41,692 nt of DNA from Fidelibacterota bacterium (GTDB lineage Bacteria; Fidelibacterota; Marinisomatia; Marinisomatales; TCS55), in assembly GCA_012964665.1 (NCBI GenBank), contig DTTO01000018.1, positions 1-41,692 on the forward strand, read 5' to 3'. Shown one piece after another: positions 24,935-34,539 of this stretch. Both the position numbers and the translations under genes were made by a program. Each line of letters opens with the position of its first letter. The stretch's first letter is position 1. The notes under the pieces are model-generated. The model saw only the letters and a list, made by a program, of their open reading frames with translations. It made no database searches and was not told the DNA's origin.

Positions 24935-25984
24935 TTAATTTATCAATTCTTGAAAAGCATTGAAAACTTCAATGGGTTTAATATTTTGGATGGATAATGA
25001 TTGTGATTGCAGAATTTTATATTTTACCCAATAAGGCCTGTATCTTTCTACATTACGGTGATCCCCCGAGTATAAACCCACTATCGGCGTACCGACAGAA
25101 TCAGCGACATGAATCATAGCCGTGTCAGGTGAAATCAACAGGTTTGAATTTTGAATGATTGGACCTGCTTCAAGAATGGAATGCAAAGGGTGAACCAGGT
25201 TAATTGCCGAACTAAATTTTTTTTCGATTTGTTTTGCTAGATGAAAATCATTGCCTTCTACAAATACATTTATTTGGTAGTCCTTATTTTTTTTTAAGAC
25301 TAAATCAATCAATGTGATCCAATTTTCTAAGGGCCATTTACGTAACCAACTTCCAGAAGACAAATTAATTGAAATTTGATTCTCATTTTTTGGACGATTT
25401 AATTCAACATTTGGAAAAAATGATTTAATCGTAAAATCGAGATCATAAGCCCGAAGGATCATAGCATTCTTTTGCAGAATTCGATAGGTATTATTCGAGG
25501 TTAATCCATGATGATAATGTTGTTCCATTCGGCGATGGGCGATACATACCTTTACATTTGCCCTAACATTTTTTGAAATTTTAAAGGCGGTGATTGATGG
25601 ATGATCTTTTGCATTATAAAATAAATCATATTTTGTCTCTTTCAATGCATTCCAAAATCGGCGCCCAGATCGGTAAACCATTGTTTTTTCAACCTCTTTA
25701 ATCGATTGAAAAAGCGGCTCATTTATCCTTGAACATAGAAGGTGAATTACTGAGGCAGGAAAAAGCTTCCGTAATCCACCAATAGTGGGAAACAATAAAA
25801 CCGCATCACCGATTTTTTCTTGTGCTTGAACCAAAATTTTTTTCGGATTAGCCGGAAGTGGCTTATATGGTATTCGTTTGGAGAAAAAATTATAAATTCC
25901 AACTTGCAGTTTTCGGGGATAATGTCTTGGATTTTCCTGAAAAGATCGAGCCTGGCTAACGGTGGGATTGGCCATATTGCTCAT
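24935..25984 (-). CDS. GT9 family glycosyltransferase
   Basis: The 349-residue protein has the GT9 pattern QEKIGDAVLLFPTIGGLRK near the N-terminus and LLISPDTAMIHVADSVGTPIVGLY in the C-terminal half, as in LPS heptosyltransferases. The sugar is not known. Two in-frame ATGs, 25984 and 25975, both lie inside the end of the preceding GT4 gene, so translation is likely coupled. Confidence 0.85.
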   Translation of the reverse strand: MSNMANPTVSQARSFQENPRHYPRKLQVGIYNFFSKRIPYKPLPANPKKILVQAQEKIGDAVLLFPTIGGLRKLFPASVIHLLCSRINEPLFQSIKEVEKTMVYRSGRRFWNALKETKYDLFYNAKDHPSITAFKISKNVRANVKVCIAHRRMEQHYHHGLTSNNTYRILQKNAMILRAYDLDFTIKSFFPNVELNRPKNENQISINLSSGSWLRKWPLENWITLIDLVLKKNKDYQINVFVEGNDFHLAKQIEKKFSSAINLVHPLHSILEAGPIIQNSNLLISPDTAMIHVADSVGTPIVGLYSGDHRNVERYRPYWVKYKILQSQSLSIQNIKPIEVFNAFQELIN

Positions 25985-27068
25985 AAAAATAGGATTCTAA
26001 TCGATCGATCATTGTATCCAACGTAAAATGATCAGCCACCTGTTCTTTAGCTGCTATTCCCCAATTTGAAATTTCATCACTGCCATGTTGATTTAATACA
26101 AAATGCATCGCTTCACAAATTGCATCCACGTTCATGGGTTTAAAAATATATCCAGTTTTACGATGATCCATCAATTCCGGGACACCGTTTACATTGGCCG
26201 CCAGAATAGGTTTTCCTAATGCCATGCTTTCCATGACAACATTAGGCATACCTTCCTGCCGGGAGGGCATGATTACATAATCGGCTGCTTTCAAAATTGT
26301 AGAAAGATTATTCTGGAAACCAATCAACTTCACGCGCCCATTTAAATTGCTCTCGCGAATTTGTTTTTCCAATGCTTTCCGATCTTTCCCCATACCTGCG
26401 ATTAATAAAGTAAAGGGCCTTGCCATTCCATTCATTCGGTTTGCGGCTTCGATGAGAAGATCAAATCCTTTTTGACTGGTTAACCGTCCCGCCGCCACAA
26501 AAACAAGGTGATCTTTTGGAACATTCCAAATGGTATAAACATCAGCCGGTTTAACAGCACCATTCATCTTTAACCCATTATAGATTACCGTTGTTTTATC
26601 CTGGGCCATCCACGGAAAACGATTGTATGCAGTACGAATCGATTCGGAATTGGTAATAATGCCATCGACCAATCCTATGGTCTTTTTATGTTTCCACTTA
26701 TCAGAAAAAAGCTGAATCCCGTTCCGGGCGATAATGACCGGTACCTTGGCCAAGCGTGCCGCAATCCCAGCTACGCGAATATCTTTGTTTAAGTTTAGCA
26801 AAATCACATCCACTTTTTCTCTTTTCAGGATGCGTTTTGTATGCCAGATTTTAAACGGGCTGTAATCTGCATAAATGTTCAACGGTAATATATTGAGACC
26901 CGCTTCCTCAGCCTTGTTTAATAAGATGGAATTTGCTTTACCAGATAAGGTCACCCTATGCCCACGCTCTTGAAGACCGCAAGCAGCCGTAATCATCCAT
27001 TTCTCTCCACCACCCCACTTATGGGCCGAAATTGAGTTGCTGAAAAATATATTTAATTTTTTATCCAT
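25956..27068 (-). CDS. GT4 family glycosyltransferase
   Basis: The 370 residues form a GT-B fold with an N-terminal GGGEKW acceptor-side loop, ...TTVIYNGLK, AAGRLTSQKGFDLLIEA, and the GT4 donor motif EGMPNVVMESMALGKPIL (about 290-307). It is likely to build the LPS core or O-chain. It starts 9 bases after the msbA-like gene and overlaps the GT9 gene. Confidence 0.9.
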   Translation of the reverse strand: MDKKLNIFFSNSISAHKWGGGEKWMITAACGLQERGHRVTLSGKANSILLNKAEEAGLNILPLNIYADYSPFKIWHTKRILKREKVDVILLNLNKDIRVAGIAARLAKVPVIIARNGIQLFSDKWKHKKTIGLVDGIITNSESIRTAYNRFPWMAQDKTTVIYNGLKMNGAVKPADVYTIWNVPKDHLVFVAAGRLTSQKGFDLLIEAANRMNGMARPFTLLIAGMGKDRKALEKQIRESNLNGRVKLIGFQNNLSTILKAADYVIMPSRQEGMPNVVMESMALGKPILAANVNGVPELMDHRKTGYIFKPMNVDAICEAMHFVLNQHGSDEISNWGIAAKEQVADHFTLDTMIDRLESYFYEQYGQSHR

Positions 27069-27077
27069 TTTTATTCT

Positions 27078-28910
27078 TTAGTCAAATTGAAAGTCATATA
27101 ATCGTCTGTATAGTCCCCCTTTTTCATATAGTTCCTTATGTGAACCTACCTCTAAAATTTTTCCTTTGTCCAGTACAACTATTTTATCAGCATTTTGAAC
27201 CGTTGATAATCGGTGTGCGATTACCAATGCCGTGCGGTCTTTCATTAATACTTCAATCGCTTTTTGTACCATTTTTTCTGATTCAGTATCCAGAGCTGAG
27301 GTAGCTTCATCTAAAATCAGAATGGGTGGATTTTTCAATAAGGCACGAGCGATGGCCAAGCGTTGTTTTTGTCCACCCGATAATTTTACCCCACGTTCCC
27401 CAATTACTGTATTAAATCCTTTCGGCATATCTTCAATAAATTTAAGCGCATTGGCCGCTTCAGCAGCGTGGCGAATCGCTTCATCTGACATATCTTTTTG
27501 GCCATAGGCAATATTGTTTTTCACTGTATCATTGAACAGTAATACTTCTTGTGTCACAATTCCCATTTGGCGCCGGAGGGATGACAAACTTACATCCCTA
27601 ATGTCATGACCATCAATTTTAATCATTCCTGATGACACATCGTAAAAACGAGGGATCAAATCAGCGATAGTGGATTTTCCCGCCCCGCTTGGACCGACTA
27701 AGGCCACATTTTTACCCTTATCAATTGAAAAACTGACTTGATCTAAAACCCGCTCATCCCCATTCTTGTATTCGAAATGCACATTTTCAAACCCAATGGA
27801 TTGTTCAATTGGCCTCAGGTGGATGGGGTTTAGTTTTTCGACAATTTCTGGTGGTGTATCTAAAAGGCCAAATACACGTTCGGCCGAAGCCATACCCATT
27901 TGAATTTTGACATTCACATTACTCAACTGTTTAATCGGACCAAGAATAGAAAATAAAATCAGAATAAAGCGGATGAAATCTTCGGCGCTTAGGCTTTGCT
28001 GGGCCAACACTTCCATTCCTCCATACCACAGTAAAACTACACCAATTATCACTCCAAAACTTTCAGTTACCGGACCGGCTAATAAATTCAACCGCCCTCG
28101 TTGGAAAAGTAATTTGAAATAATTATGGCTCTCATGGTTGAATTTTTTTATCTCTTCTTTTTCCACCACAAAAGCTTTCACAATCCGAATAGAAGAAAGT
28201 ATTTCCGACAGGATATTCATTATTTCCGCAATTTTTGATTGGGTCCGCCGGGACTTTCGGCGAATGCTTCGGCCAATGTAAATAATGAATACTCCCGCCA
28301 AGGGTATAATCGTAATGGCGATCAGGGCCAGTTTCCAACTGATAATAAACAAAAGCGAAGAGAACATAAGAATATTGATCGGTTCAACAAACAGGCGCAA
28401 GAAGGCAACCGATAAAGTCGTCTGTAACTGTTGAACATCATTAATTATGATTGAGCTGATTACACCAGTGCGTTTTTCATTAAAATAGCCCAAAGAAAGT
28501 GTCTGAATATGCTGATACAATTTTTCACGAATTTCTGTAACCAGTTTTAGCTGGACAAAGCGCATGAGAATATTCTTCAAATACAGAAATAGGTTCTTCA
28601 GGAAAAAGACACCCAAGATCGTAAAACATAGAATTTTTAAGGATTCCTGGGGCGTTTCCCTGAGAATCAATTTATTGGTCCAATATTTTAATTGTTCATT
28701 AGCCGTTAAAATGGATTTCCCGGCCAGTTCAGCCTGATTTTTAATGATTTCATCGAAATCAGTCAGGATATTGTTAATCAGGGTTGCTGTGAGCCAAATG
28801 GAAGCACTATTCAAGACCACAAATACAAAGGCCGAAACGACCGAAATAAAAATCAGTGGCCAATACTGAAGCAGCATATTGCCCATTCGTTTAAATATGG
28901 AACCAGACAT
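27078..28910 (-). CDS. msbA: ABC transporter, fused permease/ATPase, MsbA-like lipid flippase
   Basis: The 610-residue half-transporter has about six membrane segments in the first 330 residues, then an ATPase with Walker A GPSGAGKST (406-414), signature LSGGQ (510-514), Walker B ILILDEATSALD (530-541) and H-loop His566. The homodimer is expected to flip lipid A-core or a glycan-linked lipid across the inner membrane. Its position at the head of the LPS cluster supports an MsbA role, but a different lipid-linked cargo is possible. An unusual insertion lies in the first periplasmic loop (about 48-80). Confidence 0.9.
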   Translation of the reverse strand: MSGSIFKRMGNMLLQYWPLIFISVVSAFVFVVLNSASIWLTATLINNILTDFDEIIKNQAELAGKSILTANEQLKYWTNKLILRETPQESLKILCFTILGVFFLKNLFLYLKNILMRFVQLKLVTEIREKLYQHIQTLSLGYFNEKRTGVISSIIINDVQQLQTTLSVAFLRLFVEPINILMFSSLLFIISWKLALIAITIIPLAGVFIIYIGRSIRRKSRRTQSKIAEIMNILSEILSSIRIVKAFVVEKEEIKKFNHESHNYFKLLFQRGRLNLLAGPVTESFGVIIGVVLLWYGGMEVLAQQSLSAEDFIRFILILFSILGPIKQLSNVNVKIQMGMASAERVFGLLDTPPEIVEKLNPIHLRPIEQSIGFENVHFEYKNGDERVLDQVSFSIDKGKNVALVGPSGAGKSTIADLIPRFYDVSSGMIKIDGHDIRDVSLSSLRRQMGIVTQEVLLFNDTVKNNIAYGQKDMSDEAIRHAAEAANALKFIEDMPKGFNTVIGERGVKLSGGQKQRLAIARALLKNPPILILDEATSALDTESEKMVQKAIEVLMKDRTALVIAHRLSTVQNADKIVVLDKGKILEVGSHKELYEKGGLYRRLYDFQFD

Positions 28911-28994
28911 GGATATTATTTATTTAGCTTTTGAATGATTGAAATTAAACAGAATATAAGAGGAAATTTGTGACAGAAAAACGACTGCTTTATC

Positions 28995-29426
28995 CTATTC
29001 ACTCTCCAGATATATCATTTTTTGATGAGGAATACCGTTTGCTTCATCAAATTTAGGCCCCACCGTTTGAAATCCGCATTTTTGGTAAAAAGGAATAACA
29101 GATTCCTGGGCATTCAGATAAATCGATTTTTGACTATTCATTTCATTCAGTATAAATCGGGTTAATTTTTTCCCTATACCATGACATCTAAAATGTGGTA
29201 ATACAGCAAATCGTTCTAGTTTTATGCCTAATTCTGTTTCCCGCCAGCGCGCTGTTCCCACCGGTTGGCCATCCACGTAAGCCAGAATATAGTTTGCTTT
29301 TTCTTCATTTGCATCGATTTCAATGTTTTGGGGAATATTTTGTTCCTCAATAAACACAGTTCTTCGAATCGCCAATACAGCGGCTTTTTCATCAGTTGTT
29401 TCGATAATCTTTACATTGACTTCCAT
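28995..29426 (-). CDS. GNAT acetyltransferase
   Basis: The 143 residues have the N-terminal VFIEEQNIP, the acetyl-CoA motif RFAVLPHFRCHGIGKKL (about 72-88), LNAQESVIPFYQKCGF and a final GIPHQKMIYL, as in YjcF/ElaA-type GNATs. The substrate is unknown. It is divergent from the GroES-like gene. Confidence 0.88.
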   Translation of the reverse strand: MEVNVKIIETTDEKAAVLAIRRTVFIEEQNIPQNIEIDANEEKANYILAYVDGQPVGTARWRETELGIKLERFAVLPHFRCHGIGKKLTRFILNEMNSQKSIYLNAQESVIPFYQKCGFQTVGPKFDEANGIPHQKMIYLESE

Positions 29427-29510
29427 TCAAAAATTTCGGGGTCTATGTTTACAACTTCCAATGATTTCCTTGGCCTTGCTCAGATTCATTAATTTCCCCT
29501 AATTTCTATA

Positions 29511-29891
29511 ATGAAAAGTAAAAACAAACAAATACTTATTGTAGGCGATCGGATACTGATCCGTCCTGATAAAGGCGGGAAAAAGTCCAAGGCAGGGCTC
29601 TACCTACCACCTAGCGTTATCGAGAAACAGGAAGTGTTAAGCGGCGTAGTGGTTGAAGTGGGGCCTGGGATTCCCATGGGTAACCCCGAAGATCAGTTAG
29701 ATGAACCATGGTCTGCTAGAGATAATTCACCGGTAAAATATATACCAACACAGGCCGAATTGGGCGACGTGGCTTTATTTTTGAATAAAGCGTCGATTGA
29801 AGTCAAAATTGAAAATGAAGACTATCTTATTGTTCCTCAATCGGCTATTCTCATCCTGATTCGGGATGATCTACACAGTTTAGCTGATTAA
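29511..29891 (+). CDS. GroES-family co-chaperonin paralogue
   Basis: The 126-residue protein has a Cpn10 fold: VGDRILIRPDK, a mobile-loop-like SKAGLYLPPSV, EVLSGVVVEVGPG, and a C-terminal DYLIVPQSAILILIRDD. Compared with classical GroES (about 97 residues) it has an insertion of about 30 residues (about 54-83, GNPEDQLDEPWSARDN...), and the hydrophobic mobile-loop tripeptide IVL is replaced by LYL. No groEL is adjacent. It is probably a second, divergent co-chaperonin, a type seen in FCB genomes, rather than the housekeeping GroES. Confidence 0.82.
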   Translation: MKSKNKQILIVGDRILIRPDKGGKKSKAGLYLPPSVIEKQEVLSGVVVEVGPGIPMGNPEDQLDEPWSARDNSPVKYIPTQAELGDVALFLNKASIEVKIENEDYLIVPQSAILILIRDDLHSLAD

Positions 29892-29907
29892 TACTTCTGC
29901 GCGGCTA

Positions 29908-31047
29908 ATGCCTAAGGCTGGCATCTATATCCATATTCCATTTTGTACGGTAAAGTGCATGTATTGCGACTTCTATACAGTGGCAGATAAAGAAGATGCT
30001 ATACCGACCTTTTTCAAAGCACTAATTAAGGAAATTGAATTATGCAAATTGGATACCAGCGATTGGATTATCGATACCATATTTATTGGTGGCGGAACAC
30101 CTAGTCTTACTCAGCCAGATCAACTAGAAAAGGTTATACAAGCACTAAAAAACAAATTTAATTTATCCAATGTAACAGAATTTACATTAGAGGCTAATCC
30201 AGGTGAAGCGCCTGCAGCAAGATTAAAAGCATTTCATGATCTGGGCATAAATCGTTTATCAATTGGTGTCCAATCGCTTGAACCAGATTTGCTTCAATTC
30301 CTCACCCGAAACCACGGCCCCGATGAAGTAATCCAAACAATTGAAATAGCACGAATGACCGGATTCGAGAACATAAATTGTGACCTTATTTTTAATATTC
30401 CTGGTCAGTCATTGGAAATCTGGCAGCGTGATCTGATGCGTGTATTGGATATGGGACCGGAACATATATCCTGCTACTCCCTTACCGTTGAAGAGGGAAC
30501 GAAATTATACCAATATGTAAATCGAAAAGAAGTTACTATGCCTAATGAGGATCAAAGCGCCGAATTTTATCAATGCGCCCAAACAACGATGCAAGAAAGT
30601 GGATTTGAGCAATATGAAATATCCAATTGGGGAAAACCAGAAAAATACTGCCAACATAATATCCATTATTGGGAAATTGATCCATATTTGGCGTTTGGAC
30701 CTTCGGCTCACGGATATGATGGTGTTCACCGTTTTGCTAATGTCCGCAATTTAGATAGTTATATTAAAATGCTGGGAGAGGGTGAACTCCCTCGGCAAGA
30801 TATTTACGAATTATCGGATATAGATCGTACAAATGAAATGATTGGATTTGGGCTGCGAATCAAAAATGGCATCAATCTCAATCAAATTCCAAAATCTTAT
30901 TTAAATATGGTAAACGAGAGTATTGAGCGTAACCAATCAAAATGGGGAGATTATTATATACTGGGCGGAAACCGTTTGAAATTAACGCCTCAAGGTTTTG
31001 TCTTCGCAGATACCATTGCTGTGGATTTAATGATTCCAGTACCCTAA
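29908..31047 (+). CDS. hemW: Radical SAM haem chaperone HemW
   Basis: The 379-residue radical-SAM protein has the cluster motif C13-x3-C17-x2-C20 followed by DFY, GGGTPSL, and the HemW haem-binding HNIHYW at 250-255. These separate it from true coproporphyrinogen dehydrogenase HemN, and its role is haem delivery to haem proteins. It is 16 bases past the GroES-like gene. The GTG-free ATG start at 29908 has no strong Shine-Dalgarno sequence. Confidence 0.93.
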   Translation: MPKAGIYIHIPFCTVKCMYCDFYTVADKEDAIPTFFKALIKEIELCKLDTSDWIIDTIFIGGGTPSLTQPDQLEKVIQALKNKFNLSNVTEFTLEANPGEAPAARLKAFHDLGINRLSIGVQSLEPDLLQFLTRNHGPDEVIQTIEIARMTGFENINCDLIFNIPGQSLEIWQRDLMRVLDMGPEHISCYSLTVEEGTKLYQYVNRKEVTMPNEDQSAEFYQCAQTTMQESGFEQYEISNWGKPEKYCQHNIHYWEIDPYLAFGPSAHGYDGVHRFANVRNLDSYIKMLGEGELPRQDIYELSDIDRTNEMIGFGLRIKNGINLNQIPKSYLNMVNESIERNQSKWGDYYILGGNRLKLTPQGFVFADTIAVDLMIPVP

Positions 31048-31063
31048 TGACCGGATACTAAAT

Positions 31064-32407
31064 ATGAACCATTCCTTAAAAAGGCAGCTTGGACTGGTAG
31101 CTGTTTTATCCATTGTTATGGGTGATATGATGGGATCCGGTATTTTTTATACCCCTCAGGAGTTGGCCCTTGTTGCAACCCAATCCTGGCAGATATATTT
31201 TTTATGGGGTCTATGTGGATTCATTATACTATGTGGTGCCTTATCTGTTGCTGAAACTTGTACTTATTTCCCCGAATCCGGATCAGATTATTTTATTATC
31301 AAAGAAGGATGGGGGGATGGTCTGGGATTTTTACGTGTATGGACCAATATGTGGGTTTCCGGTCCGGGCTCTATTGCCGCAGTTGCTATTTTATTTGGAG
31401 AATTTTTTACCAAATTTTCAGGTTCGGGCATTGAACCGGTAATCATTGGTATTGCCGTTATTGTTTTTTTCGTTGGCATTAACCTTGTTGGTGTATCTTG
31501 GAGCAGTTGGACCCAAATTTTATTAACAACCATAAAAGTGTCCGCATTGCTGTTTATTGTAGTAATGAGCATTTTTCTTGTGGACACCACACTCCTTCTG
31601 GAGCCCACATTAAATGAGTCACAGCATAGTGGAGGCGGTATCCTTCAATTATTTCGTTTAACTGGTTTGGGTATTGGAGTGGTATTGTTTACCTACGACG
31701 GATGGATTGATATTATTCATGCCGCTGGAGAAGTTAAAAATCCCAAAAAAAACATACCCGCTGGTCTTATCATTGGTATCATTGGTATAACCGTGCTTTA
31801 CCTTTTTACCAATTATGCCTACTTGAGAGTTGTCCCGCTCAGTGAAATGGGTAGAGGTAATCAACTGGCTATCTTCAAAGTTGCAGAGGCGACCTTTGGT
31901 ATGATTGGTGGAAAATTTATTTCTATACTCTTGATGGTATCGATTTTGGGTGCCCTTGGCGGTTTAATTATGACCAACCCCCGACTAATTTATGGTATGA
32001 GTGCACAATTACAATCATCCGGAAAATTTTCCCTTTTCAAATTTCTATCGAATGTAAACAGCAAAACAGGTGTGCCAAGCGGGTCATTGTTATTTATGGG
32101 CGCTATTTCAATCGTGGCATTGATTTATTTACAATCATTTAGCAGGATTGTAAATTTTTTCGTTGTACCAAACCATTTTTTTAATATTTTGCTTGTTGCA
32201 GCAATTTTCAAATTTCGAAAAAAAATTGATAGAAAACCCCAAGATTATCACACGCCTTTTTATCCGGTCACACCCATATTATTTATTATCACAATATCGG
32301 GATTTTTGTTCGCTGCCATTATTTACCGTCCTCAGGATACGATCATTGGTATCTTATTAACTGCCATTGGTATTCCTTTTTACCTATGGTTTAAAGAAAG
32401 GAAATAG
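31064..32407 (+). CDS. APC-superfamily amino acid permease
   Basis: The 447-residue protein is almost wholly hydrophobic with about 12 membrane segments and the family substrate-binding loop GSGIF (24-28) in the first. It resembles the amino-acid exchangers of the LAT/SteT-like group. It is followed after 1 base by an amidinohydrolase/deiminase-type gene, so a guanidino substrate such as arginine is plausible (inference). Confidence 0.9.
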   Translation: MNHSLKRQLGLVAVLSIVMGDMMGSGIFYTPQELALVATQSWQIYFLWGLCGFIILCGALSVAETCTYFPESGSDYFIIKEGWGDGLGFLRVWTNMWVSGPGSIAAVAILFGEFFTKFSGSGIEPVIIGIAVIVFFVGINLVGVSWSSWTQILLTTIKVSALLFIVVMSIFLVDTTLLLEPTLNESQHSGGGILQLFRLTGLGIGVVLFTYDGWIDIIHAAGEVKNPKKNIPAGLIIGIIGITVLYLFTNYAYLRVVPLSEMGRGNQLAIFKVAEATFGMIGGKFISILLMVSILGALGGLIMTNPRLIYGMSAQLQSSGKFSLFKFLSNVNSKTGVPSGSLLFMGAISIVALIYLQSFSRIVNFFVVPNHFFNILLVAAIFKFRKKIDRKPQDYHTPFYPVTPILFIITISGFLFAAIIYRPQDTIIGILLTAIGIPFYLWFKERK

Positions 32408-32408
32408 C

Positions 32409-33347
32409 ATGGGTTTATTTGGTGTCTCTAACGGTTACGGTTCCTTAAAACGTGTGTTAATGCATCGACCAGATATCGAATTGGATAAAGTGACAGAAGA
32501 GAATAAAACTGAATTCAATTTTAAAAGAGCTGTTAATAAAGCAACATTTGTAAATGAGTATGATATCATGCTGTCCAAATTTCAAAATCATGGTACCGAA
32601 ACCATTCTACTTACAGATATATTAAAGGATGATTTGGATGCAATTGAATATATAAACCATCGACCCAATATGACCTATACCCGAGATCTGGCTGTAGTTT
32701 TTAATCATGGCGCCTATTTAATGAGTCCCAGGATTAAAAGCCGTTGGGGAGATCAATTTATTGTTGGACGCGCTTTTGAAAAACTGGGGGTACCGGTTAA
32801 GGGGATTGTTGAACCCCCAGGATATATAGAAGGTGGTGGTGTACAGCCTATCGATGAAGATACTTGCGCAGTATCAGTATGTGATCGCGCTAATGAAACG
32901 GGCACCCGCATGTTGAAAGAAATGATACTAGGAAAAGAAGTAAAATACTATCTGGAAGTACCTGTCCCCAAAGGGTCCATTCATATTGATGGCAGTTTTA
33001 TGGTTATTGATAAAAAACTATGCCTGGTTTGGCCCGAAAATTTTGAAACATTTCCCTGCCGACTCTATGAAGATGGGAAAATTGGATTTAAAAATATTAT
33101 GTTTATGGACTTTTTGAAAGAGCGTGGTTTCGATTGCATTATTGCTTCTAGTGATGACCGATATGCAGGTTATCTAAATGTTGTTGTAACAGTCCAATCG
33201 GAAAAAGCTATTGGATTCGAACAAGATAGTGATATTCTAAAGGGAATGACTTCTCGCGGATGGGTACTGGACAGTTTTCCCGCAAGCGAACTATGGCAAG
33301 GAAATGGCGGTGCCCATTGTATGACTTGCCCAATTTTGGTTAACTGA
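32409..33347 (+). CDS. Amidinohydrolase/deiminase-fold protein (arginine deiminase/DDAH-like)
   Basis: The 312-residue protein has the guanidino-modifying fold: TRD (91-93) after RPNMTY, EGGG (141-144), HIDGSF with His202, and a C-terminal GGAHCMTCP with catalytic-type Cys304. These are the positions of the Cys/His/acid active site of arginine deiminases, dimethylarginine hydrolases and amidinotransferases. The exact substrate is unknown. The start is ATG 32409 with AAAGGAAA upstream, 1 base after the permease stop; an upstream extension in the same frame belongs to the permease shadow. Confidence 0.85.
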   Translation: MGLFGVSNGYGSLKRVLMHRPDIELDKVTEENKTEFNFKRAVNKATFVNEYDIMLSKFQNHGTETILLTDILKDDLDAIEYINHRPNMTYTRDLAVVFNHGAYLMSPRIKSRWGDQFIVGRAFEKLGVPVKGIVEPPGYIEGGGVQPIDEDTCAVSVCDRANETGTRMLKEMILGKEVKYYLEVPVPKGSIHIDGSFMVIDKKLCLVWPENFETFPCRLYEDGKIGFKNIMFMDFLKERGFDCIIASSDDRYAGYLNVVVTVQSEKAIGFEQDSDILKGMTSRGWVLDSFPASELWQGNGGAHCMTCPILVN

Positions 33348-33352
33348 TTTCC

Positions 33353-33370
33353 GATAATTTTGAAATTATC
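33353..33370. terminator. Hairpin between convergent genes
   Basis: GATAATTT and AAATTATC form an 8-base inverted repeat around TG between the ends of the amidinohydrolase (+) and xthA (-) genes. In practice a 7-base stem with a 4-base loop is likely. It may terminate both transcripts. Confidence 0.45.
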
Positions 33371-34144
33371 TTAAATACCTTCGCTCTTTAAGGTCAGTGA
33401 TATGGGACAGTGATCCGAGCCCATAATGTCATCATGAATATCCGCATCTTGTAGTTGATCAATAAACTCCTCATTCACGAAAAAATAATCAATGCGCCAA
33501 CCTATATTGCGGTCTCTCGCCCCAAACCGATAAGTCCACCAGGTATATCGGTCTGGTTCTGTATGAAAATGGCGAAAAGAATCAACCCATCCTTTATTAA
33601 CATAGGTGTCTAGCCGCTCTCGTTCAATGGGCATAAAACCAGATGTTTTCACATTTTCCTTTGGACGGGCCAAGTCAATTTCATGATGGGCTGTATTCCA
33701 GTCACCAGTTACAACAACATTGGTTCCATTATCAACATGTTCATTAATAATAGGTAAAAGTTCATCATAAAAATCAAGTTTATATTGAAGACGGGTATCA
33801 TCTTTTTGCCCATTGGGAAAATAAATATTATATAGTAAAAAGTTATCGTGCTCTGTTATGAGAACTCTGCCTTCTGCATCAAAACGATCGATTCCCAGTC
33901 CTTCTTGGACATAGTAAGGTTCTTCCTTGCAGAAAGTAGCTACACTGCTGTAACCAGCCTTTTCGGCCGAATGCCAATAAGTATGATAGCCGTGGTCCTC
34001 TATAAGCGATGAACCCAGTTGATCCATCCGGGCCTTAGTCTCTTGGAGGCAAAGTACATCAGGCTGCGCCTCATCTAGCCAATCCAAAAATCCTTTTTTC
34101 TCAATAGCACGAATGCCGTTCACGTTCCATGAATACAGTATCAT
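33371..34144 (-). CDS. xthA: Exodeoxyribonuclease III / AP endonuclease
   Basis: The 257 residues match the ExoIII/APE family: YSWNVNGIRA with Asn7 at the N-terminus, LQETKA (Glu35), VTGDWNTAHHEIDLA, WRIDYFFV and the C-terminal SDHCPISL with the catalytic histidine. It cuts abasic sites and 3' blocks in base-excision repair. It is convergent with the amidinohydrolase and divergent from bolA. Confidence 0.96.
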   Translation of the reverse strand: MILYSWNVNGIRAIEKKGFLDWLDEAQPDVLCLQETKARMDQLGSSLIEDHGYHTYWHSAEKAGYSSVATFCKEEPYYVQEGLGIDRFDAEGRVLITEHDNFLLYNIYFPNGQKDDTRLQYKLDFYDELLPIINEHVDNGTNVVVTGDWNTAHHEIDLARPKENVKTSGFMPIERERLDTYVNKGWVDSFRHFHTEPDRYTWWTYRFGARDRNIGWRIDYFFVNEEFIDQLQDADIHDDIMGSDHCPISLTLKSEGI

Positions 34145-34281
34145 TTTTGCCTAAATTTTTAGCATTGAAGTTGAAAATATCTGCAGAATTTACAGCCCTC
34201 TTTATGGCCATAATTATAGAATATTATAAAAATAATTGGCGATGATCATTGTAATTTCCGCTTCTAAAATTGGACTTATTC

Positions 34282-34530
34282 ATGGATCCTGAAGCCGTAA
34301 AAGAATTAATACAGGAAGGTATACCTGGTGCAAATATTGAAGTGGTGGATACAACCGGAACGAAGGATCATTTCAGTGCAATTGTGATTAGCGACAGCTT
34401 TGAAGGATTATCTTTAGTCGAACAGCATCAGGCTGTTTACCAAGCTGTTGGGGATCATATGACAAAGGAGATTCACGCACTGCAGCTAAAAACTTATTCG
34501 CCCGCTCAATGGGCCCAACACAATACATAG
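34282..34530 (+). CDS. bolA: BolA-family protein
   Basis: The 82-residue protein has the BolA signature (IPGANIEVVDTTGTKDHFSAIVISDSF, two separate runs) with the conserved histidine in DHF and the C-terminal HALQLKTYSPAQW. BolA proteins bind a [2Fe-2S] cluster with monothiol glutaredoxin, encoded 9 bases downstream. I use the ATG at 34282; a TTG at 34270 would add four residues. Confidence 0.93.
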   Translation: MDPEAVKELIQEGIPGANIEVVDTTGTKDHFSAIVISDSFEGLSLVEQHQAVYQAVGDHMTKEIHALQLKTYSPAQWAQHNT

Positions 34531-34539
34531 GAATCAAAT

